DNA of 64,000 nucleotides from Chloroflexota bacterium (GCA_013204555.1 JABMNO010000032.1:1-64000), one strand, 5' to 3'; shown: positions 33,782 through 43,344, numbered from the stretch's first letter. Numbers and translations are program-made. The notes: generated by a model not told the origin, from the sequence alone.

Positions 33782-35491
33782 ATGGACACATTGATTCTAG
33801 GAATCATCACCTTCCTGCTCGTGCTGGGCCCACTTGTGATCCTGCACGAATTTGGTCACTTCTTTGCGGCGAAGCTAACCGGCACCAAGATCGTCGAGTT
33901 CGGTTTTGGCTTCCCTCCACGCGCTGGTGGCAAGTGGACCGGCCGTACACCGGTGAAAATCACGGCCGACACACTCCTTGATCTGGAACTCGTCGAGAAG
34001 TTCGAGCTAGAGCACGGAGTGACCACGGGCGCAGATTTCGTTGCGCAGCATGCTCGGGTTGGCCAGTTGATCGCGTTCGCGACGTACGAGAACGAAAGTG
34101 GCGAGATCGTAGCGCGGCGTGCAGCCCTGTATGACGATCGCACTGAGTTGAGTGGCGATGGCGATCTGATCGCCGGCAAGATCAAGTCGATCGAAGACGG
34201 CACTATCTATATATCTGAGATGCTGTGGTCATTCAACTGGCTCCCACTGGGCGGATTCGTCAAGATGGTGGGCGAAGAGGACCCGACCTCCAAGAACTCA
34301 CTGGCCAGCAAACCGCGACTTGCGCGGGTTTTCGTGCTGGCTGCGGGCGCGGGCGTGAACTTCGTCCTGCCATTCCTGATTTTCACCATCGTCGCGATGA
34401 TTCCGCAGAACATTCGAGTTGGTGAGGTGGTAATCACCGCGGTGATGCCCGGATCTCCAGCCGAGGAAGCCGGACTTCGTCTTGGCGACAAGATTATCGA
34501 AGTTGATGGGCGGGCTATCGAAAACGTCCCTGCCCTCCAGGAAGCGGTCACCCTCAAACTGGGTGGGAACAGTAACTGGGATATCCAACGCGGCATCCCT
34601 GACCCGTTTCCGCAGCCTGGAACACCCCTACCGGCGTTCCAGTACAGGGGGGATGAGGATTCCGTTTCTCTTGAGCCCCGCTGGAGACCTCCGTCTCGCT
34701 CGGTAGTCCAGGTGGTAACTGATCCCGATAAGGAACTATCGCTTGTAGACGCGCGGATTGCTGACGCACTGTCTGGTGTGAGCAATCGTCTGACTGTGGT
34801 TCCGAGTGTGAACGACCCAACAGTCGAAATCACGATTGCCGATCTCCGAGAGATTGCGCCCGGGATCGACTATCGCGTCGGTGACCGGTTGCTGGTCGTT
34901 GCCGAGGTGGTCAACCCTCAACATGAGATTGGCATCCTGGATGCCCGGCGGTATGAGAACGCACTTGGCGTGGTCACCCGGCTCCAAGAAGGACCGGTAG
35001 GCATCACTATTCGCAGCCAAAATCAGAGCCTTGAAAAGCGATGGGTCTGGCCGTGGTTCGCCGTTGGGCGCGGAGCTCAGGAAGTGAAGGATCTAGTCCT
35101 TCTCACTAAGAACGGCCTCACTGGAATCATCATCGACAGTGGCAATCCCCAGCTTGAGGGTCCAGCGACTGTAGGGCCGATCGGAATTGGTCAGCTAACC
35201 GGGGAGATCTCGACCGCTGACGCTGATCTAATCTCCAAGATAACCACACTGGCGAACCTGGCTGCTACATTGAGCCTTAGCCTTGCGGTGATAAATATTC
35301 TGCCAATTCCGGCACTCGACGGTGGACGCCTCTTCTTCGTCATCGTGGAGGCGCTTCGAGGCGGACGACGAGTCTCTCCGGAGAGAGAGGGACTTGTCCA
35401 CCTCGCCGGAATGGTGGTGTTGCTGGGCCTCATTCTTCTCATTAGCGTCCAGGACGTTATGCGACTTTTCCGTGGTGAAACCTTCTTCTAG
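33782..35491 (+). CDS. rseP: RseP/SpoIVFB-type site-2 metalloprotease (M50), enlarged
   Basis: An intramembrane zinc protease that cuts single-pass proteins such as anti-sigma factors or remnant signal peptides. The active-site helix VILHEFGHFFAAKL places HEFGH at residues 22-26, and the third ligand lies in IPALDGGRLFFVI (Asp513). A PDZ domain starts near residue 213 (VVITAVMPGSPAEEAGLRLG). At 569 residues it is longer than E. coli RseP (450). About 100 residues are inserted between the first helix (FGFGFPP, ~45) and the conserved LPLGGFVKMVGEEDP (~158), and a second long segment follows the PDZ core (about 260-425). The ECF sigma factor at 16 kb is not an obvious client, because its candidate partner is soluble. 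Confidence 0.93.
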   Translation: MDTLILGIITFLLVLGPLVILHEFGHFFAAKLTGTKIVEFGFGFPPRAGGKWTGRTPVKITADTLLDLELVEKFELEHGVTTGADFVAQHARVGQLIAFATYENESGEIVARRAALYDDRTELSGDGDLIAGKIKSIEDGTIYISEMLWSFNWLPLGGFVKMVGEEDPTSKNSLASKPRLARVFVLAAGAGVNFVLPFLIFTIVAMIPQNIRVGEVVITAVMPGSPAEEAGLRLGDKIIEVDGRAIENVPALQEAVTLKLGGNSNWDIQRGIPDPFPQPGTPLPAFQYRGDEDSVSLEPRWRPPSRSVVQVVTDPDKELSLVDARIADALSGVSNRLTVVPSVNDPTVEITIADLREIAPGIDYRVGDRLLVVAEVVNPQHEIGILDARRYENALGVVTRLQEGPVGITIRSQNQSLEKRWVWPWFAVGRGAQEVKDLVLLTKNGLTGIIIDSGNPQLEGPATVGPIGIGQLTGEISTADADLISKITTLANLAATLSLSLAVINILPIPALDGGRLFFVIVEALRGGRRVSPEREGLVHLAGMVVLLGLILLISVQDVMRLFRGETFF

Positions 35492-35577
35492 CTGAGTTTG
35501 TTACTGGTCGCCGTAAGCAGCTATTCAAGTAAACTGAACGCTCTCAATACCATCTTGCGACGAGGGCAGCATTCTCT

Positions 35578-36741
35578 ATGGCCAAGAGGCGAATAACCAA
35601 GCAGATCTCCGTTGGCGGCGTCAAAATTGGCGGGCGCGATAACCCGGTTATCGTGCAATCCATGACGACGGGAGATACCCGAGATGTCAAAACCAGCATC
35701 GCGGAGATCAAGACTCTGGAAGACGAAGGCTGCGAGATTATTCGCGTCGCCGTCCCGGACATGGAAGCGGCAGATGCCATACCCGCTATCAAGAGCGGAA
35801 TCAACATCCCGCTAATCGCCGATATTCATTTTCACTATGAGTTGGCACTTGCGTCCGTGAAAAACGGCGTGGATGGCTTGCGACTCAATCCCGGGAATAT
35901 CCGAGACGCTGACAAAGTTCGCGAGATCACTGAAGCGGCAAAAAAGGCTCAGATTCCGATTCGTATTGGAGTCAACTTCGGAAGCCTGCCGCCGGTGGGC
36001 AAGATTGGCGCAAGTCGAGGTGGCCGGCGCGTTGTTGACGGTGTAAATGATCTTCCAACCATCGCGGAGGCCATTGCTCGCGGCGATGACGACGCTTACA
36101 CGGTCGTCGATCACATGGTGGCGACCGCACTCTGGGAGATCAGCGTCCTGGAAGATCTGGACTTCGACGACATAAAGATTTCCCTGAAGGCGTTCGACGT
36201 CGAAACCACGGTTGAGGCATACCGAAAACTTGCTCCGCTGGTCCCATACCCGTTCCATCTTGGAATTACTGAGTCCGGCACGGTGACAACCGGCAGCATC
36301 CGTAGCTCGGTCGGGCTGGGCGTGCTTCTGTACGACGGCCTTGGGGACACAATTCGCGTATCGCTCGCTGGCGACTCGCGGGAAGAGGTCAAGACCGGGT
36401 ACGAGATTCTCAAGTCACTGAAGTTGCGTGACAAAGGTCCAATCATGATCGCTTGCCCATCATGCGGGCGTGCTGATGTAGACGTGCTTGCGCTCACCAA
36501 CAGTGTTGAGAAGTTCATCAAGGAAGTGAAGACGCCCCTGAAGATCGCCGTAATGGGTTGCGAAGTGAACGGACCCGGCGAAGCCAAGGATGCGGATATT
36601 GGGATTGCAGGCGGCAACGGGCGCGCCGTAATTTTCCGTAAAGGCGCCAAAACCAAAATCGTGGCTGAGGCTGACATGTTGGATGCGCTCATGCAAGAGG
36701 TCCGCGCGGCCGAGGCCGAGATGGCGGAATCGCAGGCGTAA
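35578..36741 (+). CDS. ispG: 4-hydroxy-3-methylbut-2-enyl diphosphate synthase (flavodoxin/ferredoxin)
   Basis: Penultimate MEP-pathway enzyme, a 4Fe-4S protein of 387 residues reducing MEcPP to HMBPP. The TIM-barrel half starts GGVKIGGRDNPVIVQSMTTG and includes IADIHFHYELALASVKNGVD. The C-terminal cluster half has CPSCG (Cys293, Cys296) and MGCEVNGPGEA (Cys328 and the cluster-binding Glu335). It is the short bacterial form without the plastid-type insert. It lies 86 bases after rseP; TTGTTA (35498) and TATTCA (35522), 18 bases apart, could be a weak internal promoter. Confidence 0.96.
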   Translation: MAKRRITKQISVGGVKIGGRDNPVIVQSMTTGDTRDVKTSIAEIKTLEDEGCEIIRVAVPDMEAADAIPAIKSGINIPLIADIHFHYELALASVKNGVDGLRLNPGNIRDADKVREITEAAKKAQIPIRIGVNFGSLPPVGKIGASRGGRRVVDGVNDLPTIAEAIARGDDDAYTVVDHMVATALWEISVLEDLDFDDIKISLKAFDVETTVEAYRKLAPLVPYPFHLGITESGTVTTGSIRSSVGLGVLLYDGLGDTIRVSLAGDSREEVKTGYEILKSLKLRDKGPIMIACPSCGRADVDVLALTNSVEKFIKEVKTPLKIAVMGCEVNGPGEAKDADIGIAGGNGRAVIFRKGAKTKIVAEADMLDALMQEVRAAEAEMAESQA

Positions 36742-36853
36742 GCTATTCAAACTAAGTTCGGCGGGGCCCGAGTAATCCCAATACTTACCGCCGTCCAATA
36801 TTGGCCCTGAATTTCCACGATCGATACGTTCAGTTCAAAGGATTCCGCGTTAA

Positions 36854-38551
36854 ATGCGCCTGACCAGATACTTCGGAAAGACCCTGCGACAAGCCCCCAG
36901 CGATGCCGACACGATCAGTCATCAGTTGTTGGTCCGCGCCGGGTACATTCAGCAGCTTGCAGCAGGCAGCTACCAGTTTCTCCCGCTGGGCTGGCGGATG
37001 CAGCAGAAGATATCCGACATCATCCGTGAGGAGATGGACGCAGCTGGTGCGCTGGAAGTCAGCATGCCTGTAATCCAGCCTCGTGAGATCTGGGAACAAT
37101 CCGGTCGGGCCGAGACCTTCATACCTCCGCTTGCTGGTTTCCAGGACCGACGGGGCCGTGAAATGGTCGTCGCACCTACTCACGAAGAGGCTGTGACTAC
37201 GATGGTCAAGGCCAACGTCAACAGTTATCGCGATTTGCCCGTGAACCTTTACCAGATTCAGACTAAGTTCCGGGATGAGCCGCGTCCCCGAGCCGGGCTG
37301 CTGCGCACACGTGAATTCATGATGAAGGATGCGTACAGCTTCGACGCCACCCAGGAGTCGCTCGACAACAGCTACGACCTGATGGTCAAGGCCTACATCA
37401 ACATATTCACTAGATGTGGGCTTGAAGTGGCGATAGTAGAAGCGGACTCTGGCGGTATAGGCGGCAAGGATTCTCAAGAGTTCATTCTTCTTGCGGAGAA
37501 CGGTGAAGACGTTGTGCTGCTCTGCGAGAACGGCGACTATGGCGCGAACGTTGAAAAAGCGGAGTTTGTAAAACAACCCAATCCGGAAGAATCTCCCCTG
37601 GAAATGGAAGAGATTGCCACACCCGGAATCAAGACGATTGATGAGTTGGCGAAGTCACTTGGGATACCAACCAACAAAACTGCGAAGGCCGTGTTCTACA
37701 CCGTTGGCGGCGAGGTGATCGTTGTCACGATCCGCGGCGATCTTGATGTGAATGAGGTCAAGCTGCGCAATATCCTGGGTGGAGTCGAACCGCGGTTCTC
37801 CACGCCAAAGGAGGTTGCGAACTCCAACTTGGTGCCGGGTTCAGCTTCGGCAGTAGGCCTGGACGGCATCCGCTCAATCGTGGATGACTCACTGACCCTT
37901 GGATCGAATTTTGTTGCGGGAGCGAACAAAGAAGGGTTCCACATCAAGAACGTCAACTTCCCTCGTGACTTCAAGGGAGACATCGTCGCGGACATCGCCA
38001 AAGCGACAGCAGGCGACGTTTGTCCTCGCGACGGCGGCATCTTCCATGATGCGCGTGGAATTGAGGTCGGTCACGTTTTCAAGCTTGGAACCATCTACAG
38101 CAAAGACTTCGACGCAAATTTCCTGGATGAGACTGGAGAGTCGCACCCAATCATCATGGGCTGCTATGGCCTGGGCGTTAGCCGGCTCGTCGGTGGCATA
38201 GTTGAAGCGCACCATGATGAAAATGGCATGACTCTTCCTGCGGCCATTGCTCCGTACTTGGTGTACCTGGCCAGTCTGAATGTGGATGACGAAGGCGTTC
38301 GGGAGGCGGCAGATGGTCTATACGCTGAACTCACCAATGCGGGCCTTGACGTGCTTTACGACGATCGGGATGAGAAGCCGGGCGTCAAATTCAAAGACGC
38401 TGATCTAATCGGAATTCCTGTGCGGGTTGTTGTCAGCCGCCGAGGACTAAACAACGGTCAGATTGAGTTAAAACTTCGGACCGATCGCGAGGCAACCCTT
38501 GTGCCAACGGCAGAGGTCCGTGACGCCGTCAAAGTAATGCTGGGGCGCTAG
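36854..38551 (+). CDS. proS: Prolyl-tRNA synthetase, bacterial type with editing domain
   Basis: A class II synthetase of 565 residues. Motif 2 region: YQIQTKFRDEPRPRAGLLRT then REFMMKDAYSFD. Motif 3: IIMGCYGLGVSRLVGGIVE. Between motifs 2 and 3 sits the YbaK-like editing insertion (TIDELAKSLGIPTNKTAKAV, then VVTIRGDLDVNEVKLRNILG), the mark of bacterial ProRS that clears mischarged Ala-tRNA(Pro). The C-terminal anticodon-binding domain includes DVLYDDRDEKPGVKFKDADL. It lies 112 bases after ispG, and its stop codon overlaps the convergent phosphatase gene by four bases. Confidence 0.96.
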   Translation: MRLTRYFGKTLRQAPSDADTISHQLLVRAGYIQQLAAGSYQFLPLGWRMQQKISDIIREEMDAAGALEVSMPVIQPREIWEQSGRAETFIPPLAGFQDRRGREMVVAPTHEEAVTTMVKANVNSYRDLPVNLYQIQTKFRDEPRPRAGLLRTREFMMKDAYSFDATQESLDNSYDLMVKAYINIFTRCGLEVAIVEADSGGIGGKDSQEFILLAENGEDVVLLCENGDYGANVEKAEFVKQPNPEESPLEMEEIATPGIKTIDELAKSLGIPTNKTAKAVFYTVGGEVIVVTIRGDLDVNEVKLRNILGGVEPRFSTPKEVANSNLVPGSASAVGLDGIRSIVDDSLTLGSNFVAGANKEGFHIKNVNFPRDFKGDIVADIAKATAGDVCPRDGGIFHDARGIEVGHVFKLGTIYSKDFDANFLDETGESHPIIMGCYGLGVSRLVGGIVEAHHDENGMTLPAAIAPYLVYLASLNVDDEGVREAADGLYAELTNAGLDVLYDDRDEKPGVKFKDADLIGIPVRVVVSRRGLNNGQIELKLRTDREATLVPTAEVRDAVKVMLGR

Positions 38552-39210
38552 ACGCCGGTCCCGCGTATCGCCTCTATCCCGCGAAGAACGTCGAAAAAGT
38601 CCTCGAACGGGGTGAAGTTAACCTGATTCACCTCGCAGTTTTGGGCAAGAGAACCCCTTGCAAACACCACGTCCGCTTCACCCGAAACGCAAAAATCAGA
38701 AAGCCCGTCTCCGACGAACACGACTGAGTAATTATCTCGTTGGAACGGCCTCACCCTGTCGCACTTGCAGATGCCGTTGATATCGCACAGGGTAGCGCCG
38801 GGACTGGGGGTGAACACAGCGGTTTCGCCCAGGGAGAAATCTGCCTTTGCCGAGATGTATTTCACATCAGAAAGACTGAATTTCTCCAGGATTGCGTCGA
38901 TATAGAACGACCACCCACTGGACGCGATTTCCAGAGGGATATCGTTCGACCGGGCATAGTTGAGTAGCTCCTTGAATCCCGGCCTGATTTCTCCCACATT
39001 CCGTGCAAGATCTCTCATCTCACTTTGACGAGACGATTCCAGATACGTCGCTTCCCATTCGTGAAGCTCCCGCGACCCGAATTCACCGGAACGGTAACGG
39101 ATAATTCCTTCATCCCATCCGGGTGTCCCGAAGGCCTCGATGATCTGGAGACCGACATCCTTAGTGGTGATCGTTCCATCGAAATCGATCACTATTGCCA
39201 AACGTGACAT
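38548..39210 (-). CDS. HAD-family phosphatase, MtnX/PSP-like
   Basis: A 220-residue HAD-IB phosphatase. The nucleophile motif is IVIDFDGTITTKD (Asp9 and Asp11), motif II is EIASSGWSFYIDAI, and motif III/IV is VVFVGDGLSDFCVSGEADVV. The pattern fits 2-hydroxy-3-keto-5-methylthiopentenyl-1-phosphate phosphatase (MtnX) and related phosphoserine-phosphatase-like enzymes. No other methionine-salvage gene is nearby, so I give the family and not the pathway. A CDGxCKC-like stretch (INGICKCDR) is an unusual small Cys pair. The gene is convergent with proS, the two stops overlapping by four bases. Confidence 0.8.
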   Translation of the reverse strand: MSRLAIVIDFDGTITTKDVGLQIIEAFGTPGWDEGIIRYRSGEFGSRELHEWEATYLESSRQSEMRDLARNVGEIRPGFKELLNYARSNDIPLEIASSGWSFYIDAILEKFSLSDVKYISAKADFSLGETAVFTPSPGATLCDINGICKCDRVRPFQRDNYSVVFVGDGLSDFCVSGEADVVFARGSLAQNCEVNQVNFTPFEDFFDVLRGIEAIRGTGV

Positions 39211-39287
39211 TCACCCCTCCGCGACCCTGTTGAAGATGATTCAAAGCATACCCTGAGCACCAAACTTGGGTCGCACGATTATCCGAA

Positions 39288-39316
39288 TTGTCTAAGGAGC
39301 CACAAAACGGTATAAT
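39288..39316 (+). promoter_or_regulatory. Sigma-70-like promoter of nusA-ylxR-infB
   Basis: TTGTCT at 39288-39293 and a perfect TATAAT at 39311-39316 are 17 bases apart. Transcription should start near 39323, giving a 100-base leader before the nusA ATG at 39423. The leader contains a terminator-like hairpin. Confidence 0.8.
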
Positions 39317-39344
39317 TTGTGATGGTCTGGAGTAATTTCTGAAG

Positions 39345-39367
39345 AAGTGGGGCGAGCCCACTTTTTT
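39345..39367 (+). terminator. Terminator-like hairpin in the nusA leader (candidate attenuator)
   Basis: AAGTGGG (39345-39351), loop GCGAG and CCCACTT (39357-39363) are followed by a run of T to 39367. It lies about 22 bases after the predicted start site and before nusA. The gene on its left (the HAD phosphatase) is read away from it, so it does not end an upstream plus-strand gene. Since NusA itself modulates hairpin-dependent pausing and termination, autoregulation is plausible. Confidence 0.7.
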
Positions 39368-39422
39368 GTTTGTATGAGATATTTCATTTTCCAGTACAAA
39401 TCATGGCATGGAGGTGTCGGCG

Positions 39423-41021
39423 ATGAAAAGTGATCTGTTACTTGCCGTGACTCAACTTGCCGCAGAACGAAGTCTCCCACCCCACATCGTGGTGAACGCG
39501 GTTCAAGACGCCCTGACGGCGGCTTACAGGCGGGATGAAATTGCCGGTGGCGAAGACGTCGTCGTTGAACTGGACTCGGAGACCGGCGACGTCACCGTTC
39601 ACACGGTCCGAAACGTTGTGGAAGAGGTCGAAGAGCCTGGATCTCAGTGGACTCTTGAAGAAGCAAGGACCCACGATCCCGACGCGCAAGTGGGAGACCA
39701 GATTCGCACCGGACTGATTGAGAGCAACCCGGGTCGCATCGCGGCTCAAACGGCAAAGCAATTAGTGATGCAGCGGCTGCGCGACGCCGAACGAGAGCTC
39801 GTATTTGACGAATATGTTGGCAAAGAGGGCGAAGTCGTCACTGCCACAATCCAACGCATAGACCCAAGATTCATCACCATGGACCTTGGCCGCGCCGAAG
39901 CAATCATGCCTCCAGCCGAGCAGGTGCAGCGAGAGCGATACCGCCCCGGCATGAGGCTGAAGGTGTACATCTCAGAGGTTCGCCGAAGCGTTCGCGGGCC
40001 AGAGATTGTTGGCTCCCGAACGCACACAGAGTTGCTTCGTAAGTTATTTGAAACAGAAGTTCCTGAGATCTTCAACGGCGTGGTCGAAATCAAGTCGATT
40101 GCGCGCGAGCCCGGAGCCCGGAGCAAAGTTGCAGTTACATCCAATCAGGAAGGCGTTGACCCGGTTGGCGCTTGCGTTGGTCTGCGGGGCATCCGGATTC
40201 AAAACGTAGTCAATGAGTTGATGGGCGAAAAGATTGACGTTGTTGAGTACAGCGAAGATCCAATCAAATTCATATCTAACTCACTGAGCCCCGCCCAGGT
40301 CGACAAGGTGACGCTAAACCAGGACGAAAACAGCGCTTCTGTAGTCGTGCCTGATCGTCAATTATCTCTCGCGATTGGACGGGAAGGTCAGAATGCTCGG
40401 CTTGCCGCGAAACTGACCAACTGGCACATAGATATCAAGAGTTCGTTGGATGATGTTCCAGCGCCAGTTGTTGAGCCAGAACCTTCTGTTGATGCAGTAG
40501 TTTCAGAAGACGCTGTGGCTGCTGAAACCGTCGATGCGGTCGCTACGGAGACCATCGAGATTCCAGAGACGGTTGAGGTCGAAGTAGCAGCGGAGATACT
40601 CGAGGCTGATATCGCAGAACCTGCGCCCGTCAACTCTGCCATCGAAAAAGCCGCTGAACTCGTCGACGAGTCCGCTGCCTCAGACACCTCTGCCGAGGAA
40701 GAGTTGGCCCTTCTTGCCCTTGAAGAAGAGATTCGCGCTCTTGAAGCTCAGGAAAAAGTGGAGCAGGAGCGGGTGGAGCTTGAGTTGGCTGCAGCGGCCG
40801 CTGCAGTGAAATCAGGCGATATCTGGCAGGTTGGCGCTGGTGGTGACGGCGATGATGGTGGTGGGCTACGGTTCGCAGAAGACATCGTTGGGTACCGCGA
40901 TATGTCGTCAGGCCGTAGAAGCAGGCGAGGACGAGGTGGAGCCAACTTGAGCCCCAAGGCGCGCCGGGCGCAGGCCAAGAAGACACCCACATCCCCTTCC
41001 TCACCTGACAACAAGTCATAG
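39423..41021 (+). CDS. nusA: Transcription termination/antitermination factor NusA
   Basis: A 532-residue NusA. The N-terminal RNA-polymerase-binding domain has LLLAVTQLAAERSLPPHIVV, and the S1 domain follows (GEVVTATIQRIDPRFITMDL then AIMPPAEQV). The two KH modules include PGARSKVAVTSNQEGVDPVG and LAIGREGQNARLAAKLTNWH. After about residue 350 there is a long acidic, Val/Ala/Glu-rich tail, ending in a basic segment SSGRRSRRGRGGANLSPKAR. I choose the ATG at 39423, because GGAGGT at 39410-39415 is eight bases upstream; the ATG at 39408 overlaps that site. rimP, often upstream of nusA, is not here. Confidence 0.95.
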   Translation: MKSDLLLAVTQLAAERSLPPHIVVNAVQDALTAAYRRDEIAGGEDVVVELDSETGDVTVHTVRNVVEEVEEPGSQWTLEEARTHDPDAQVGDQIRTGLIESNPGRIAAQTAKQLVMQRLRDAERELVFDEYVGKEGEVVTATIQRIDPRFITMDLGRAEAIMPPAEQVQRERYRPGMRLKVYISEVRRSVRGPEIVGSRTHTELLRKLFETEVPEIFNGVVEIKSIAREPGARSKVAVTSNQEGVDPVGACVGLRGIRIQNVVNELMGEKIDVVEYSEDPIKFISNSLSPAQVDKVTLNQDENSASVVVPDRQLSLAIGREGQNARLAAKLTNWHIDIKSSLDDVPAPVVEPEPSVDAVVSEDAVAAETVDAVATETIEIPETVEVEVAAEILEADIAEPAPVNSAIEKAAELVDESAASDTSAEEELALLALEEEIRALEAQEKVEQERVELELAAAAAAVKSGDIWQVGAGGDGDDGGGLRFAEDIVGYRDMSSGRRSRRGRGGANLSPKARRAQAKKTPTSPSSPDNKS

Positions 41022-41055
41022 TTAGTCCAGCGCGTTACGGCGCTGAGGTTTGCGT

Positions 41056-41361
41056 ATGACCCAAAAGCATGTGAAGCATGTGCCGCTCAGAACCTGCGTG
41101 GCCTGCCGCACCAAACGTCCGCAGATAGAGCTTGTTCGACTGGTAAGGTCACCCGCAGGTGAGTTTTCAATCGATCCCGCGAAAGGCGCGTCCGGGAGAG
41201 GTCTCTATCTCTGTCGGAACCGGCAGTGCTGGGTAGATGGTGTACAGAATGGAAGAATCGCCAGGGCGACTAGATCGCCTGTTGAAACAAGGTCTGCCGC
41301 GGAGTTGATGGCTTGGGCAGGCAATAACCTGAGTTCATCGGAATTTTCTCGGGTGGAGTAA
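41056..41361 (+). CDS. ylxR: YlxR-family RNA-binding/nucleoid protein
   Basis: A small basic protein of 101 residues with the family signature PLRTCVACRTKRPQIELVRL and GASGRGLYLCRNRQCW, including the four Cys residues seen in many members. YlxR is encoded between nusA and infB in most bacteria and has been linked to nucleoid association and RNase P modulation. I use the ATG at 41056 because GAGG at 41045-41048 precedes it by seven bases; a TTG two codons earlier is the alternative. The ribosomal L7Ae-like gene that often follows is missing. Confidence 0.92.
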   Translation: MTQKHVKHVPLRTCVACRTKRPQIELVRLVRSPAGEFSIDPAKGASGRGLYLCRNRQCWVDGVQNGRIARATRSPVETRSAAELMAWAGNNLSSSEFSRVE

Positions 41362-41412
41362 GTCTCAAACTCGGAGTAAAGTTAGTGACTTCCACCGCTC
41401 AATAACGTAGTG

Positions 41413-41436
41413 AGGGCAGGTTTCAAACATGTCCCT
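41413..41436. repeat. GGTTTSAAAC palindromic repeat copy
   Basis: AGGGCAGGTTTCAAACATGTCCCT is a degenerate copy of the intergenic palindrome also at 26043, 55921 and 58442. Here it lies inside the nusA operon, in the 107-base space between ylxR and infB, and would be transcribed. Confidence 0.55.
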
Positions 41437-41468
41437 TCCAGTTCGAAATTAAGAGAGAGATTTAGCGT

Positions 41469-43331
41469 ATGCCAAGACGGAGGCAGCCCGGAGCCAGAAG
41501 GCGTCCACCAGGACGGCACGGACCGCGTCGTTCCAGACCGGATAAGTCGGACAGCGCTGTTGCAGAGTTAGAGAGGCCGGACGGCCCAATTGAATTGCCT
41601 GCGCAGATTACCGTGGGTGACCTATCTGAAGTCCTTCACATCTCTCACGTAGATGCCGTTAAGGCCGTCCTTCGGCTTGGCATTATGGCTACCGTTAACG
41701 AAGAAATTGACTTCCAGACGGCGGCCCAGGTTGCCCACTCCTTTGAAGTTGCCGTTCTCCGGCCAAAAGAAAAAGAAGAGAGCCAAGCTTCCCAGCGACA
41801 GGAAGTTGCGTCTGATGAAGATGAGGGCGCGGTCAAGCGTCCACCCATCGTCGCCATCCTCGGTCACGTAGACCATGGGAAGACCACTTTGCTGGACGCA
41901 ATACGCGGCTCTCAGGTTGTGGACGCCGAAGCAGGCGGAATCACACAGAGCATCGGTGCCTACCAGGCCAGATTCAACGATGAGCTCATAACGTTCATTG
42001 ACACCCCCGGACACGCCGCTTTCACCGCCATGCGCGCCCGAGGAGCCCAGGCCACCGATATCGCTATTCTTCTAATTGCGGCTGACGATGGAGTGCTTCC
42101 ACAGACGGTTGAAGCGATAGAGCACGCCAAAGCCGCTGGGGTACCTATCATTGTGGTGCTCAACAAGATCGACCTCCCTGGAGCTGATCCAGAACGGGTA
42201 AAGGCGCAACTTACCTCACACGATTTGGTTGTTGAGTCCTACGGTGGTGACATCGTGGTGGTTGAGGTTTCTGCGGTCAAGAAACAGGGCATTGACGAGC
42301 TTCTAGAAGCAATATTGCTTGTGGCAGAAGTCGAGGGCTTTGTGGCCAATCCTGACAAGCCAGGGGCCGGGGTGGTCATTGAGTCTCATATGGACCAACA
42401 GCGCGGACCGCTCGCCAGCGTGATCATACGATCAGGACAAGTACACACCGGCGACAGCATCGTCGTTGGAACCAACCGCGGCCGAATTCGGGCGATGACC
42501 GATGGATTCGGAATGAACGCAGTAGAGGCTGGACCGTCTACTCCAGTTCAGATTCTTGGACTGGATGGTCTGCCGCAACCTGGAGATGCGTTCGATATTG
42601 TTGAGAACGATAAGACCGCTCGCCAACTTGTAAGCGCGCGCAAGCGACTCGCACCGGGTCGGTCGAGTGGACGGCGAGCTACCACGATGGCGGAGATCAT
42701 GCGATCTCGCGGCGTTGAAGGCAACGTAGATCTCAACCTGGTCATCAAGACCGGAAGTCAGGGAGCAATTGACGCCGTGAGGCGTGCGCTGGAACCGGCT
42801 TCCGTAGAAGAAATCAAAGTCAACATACTGAGCATTGGCACTGGCGTCATCAACGACTCCGACGTCATGCTGGCGGCGGCCTCAAACGCGATTGTGCTTG
42901 GATTTGAGACGTTCGCACAACCTGGTGCTGTACGTCAGGCCGATGCACAGGGCGTTGAAATTCGCACATACGACATCATTTACCAGCTAGTTGATGATGT
43001 TGAGGGCACCGCCAAAGGATTGATCGCTCCTGAAGAGCGAGAGGTCACGCTTGGTCGCGCTGCCGTTCAACAGGTCTTCCCGGCAGGACGCCGAGACAAG
43101 GCCGCGGGTATCAGGGTCACGGATGGGTTCTTCTCAAGATCGGCCAGTGTCCGTGTTCTCAGGAAAGGCGAAGAGGTCTTCTCAGGAAGGGTTCTCTCGC
43201 TACGCCGGTTCAAGGATGATGTCCGTGACGTGCAGACCGGCTTTGAAGGTGGCCTTACGATCCAGAACTTCAGCGACTTCGAAGAGGGCGATGTCCTCGA
43301 ATGCTTCGAAATTCAGGAGTTCCGAAACTAA
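41469..43331 (+). CDS. infB: Translation initiation factor IF-2, short form
   Basis: A translational GTPase of 620 residues that places initiator tRNA on the ribosome. After an Arg/Pro-rich start (residues 1-25) and one IF2N-like segment ([20 protein letters not shown]), the G domain has GHVDHGKTT (G1, 132-140), DTPGHAAF (G3) and [11 protein letters not shown] (G4). Domain II and III features follow, and the fMet-tRNA-binding domain IV includes [21 protein letters not shown]. coli IF-2 is 890 residues; the difference lies in the N-terminal region. rbfA, a common next gene, is absent; the next gene is on the other strand. Confidence 0.96.
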   Translation: MPRRRQPGARRRPPGRHGPRRSRPDKSDSAVAELERPDGPIELPAQITVGDLSEVLHISHVDAVKAVLRLGIMATVNEEIDFQTAAQVAHSFEVAVLRPKEKEESQASQRQEVASDEDEGAVKRPPIVAILGHVDHGKTTLLDAIRGSQVVDAEAGGITQSIGAYQARFNDELITFIDTPGHAAFTAMRARGAQATDIAILLIAADDGVLPQTVEAIEHAKAAGVPIIVVLNKIDLPGADPERVKAQLTSHDLVVESYGGDIVVVEVSAVKKQGIDELLEAILLVAEVEGFVANPDKPGAGVVIESHMDQQRGPLASVIIRSGQVHTGDSIVVGTNRGRIRAMTDGFGMNAVEAGPSTPVQILGLDGLPQPGDAFDIVENDKTARQLVSARKRLAPGRSSGRRATTMAEIMRSRGVEGNVDLNLVIKTGSQGAIDAVRRALEPASVEEIKVNILSIGTGVINDSDVMLAAASNAIVLGFETFAQPGAVRQADAQGVEIRTYDIIYQLVDDVEGTAKGLIAPEEREVTLGRAAVQQVFPAGRRDKAAGIRVTDGFFSRSASVRVLRKGEEVFSGRVLSLRRFKDDVRDVQTGFEGGLTIQNFSDFEEGDVLECFEIQEFRN

Positions 43332-43344
43332 CGACTTGCTAATC

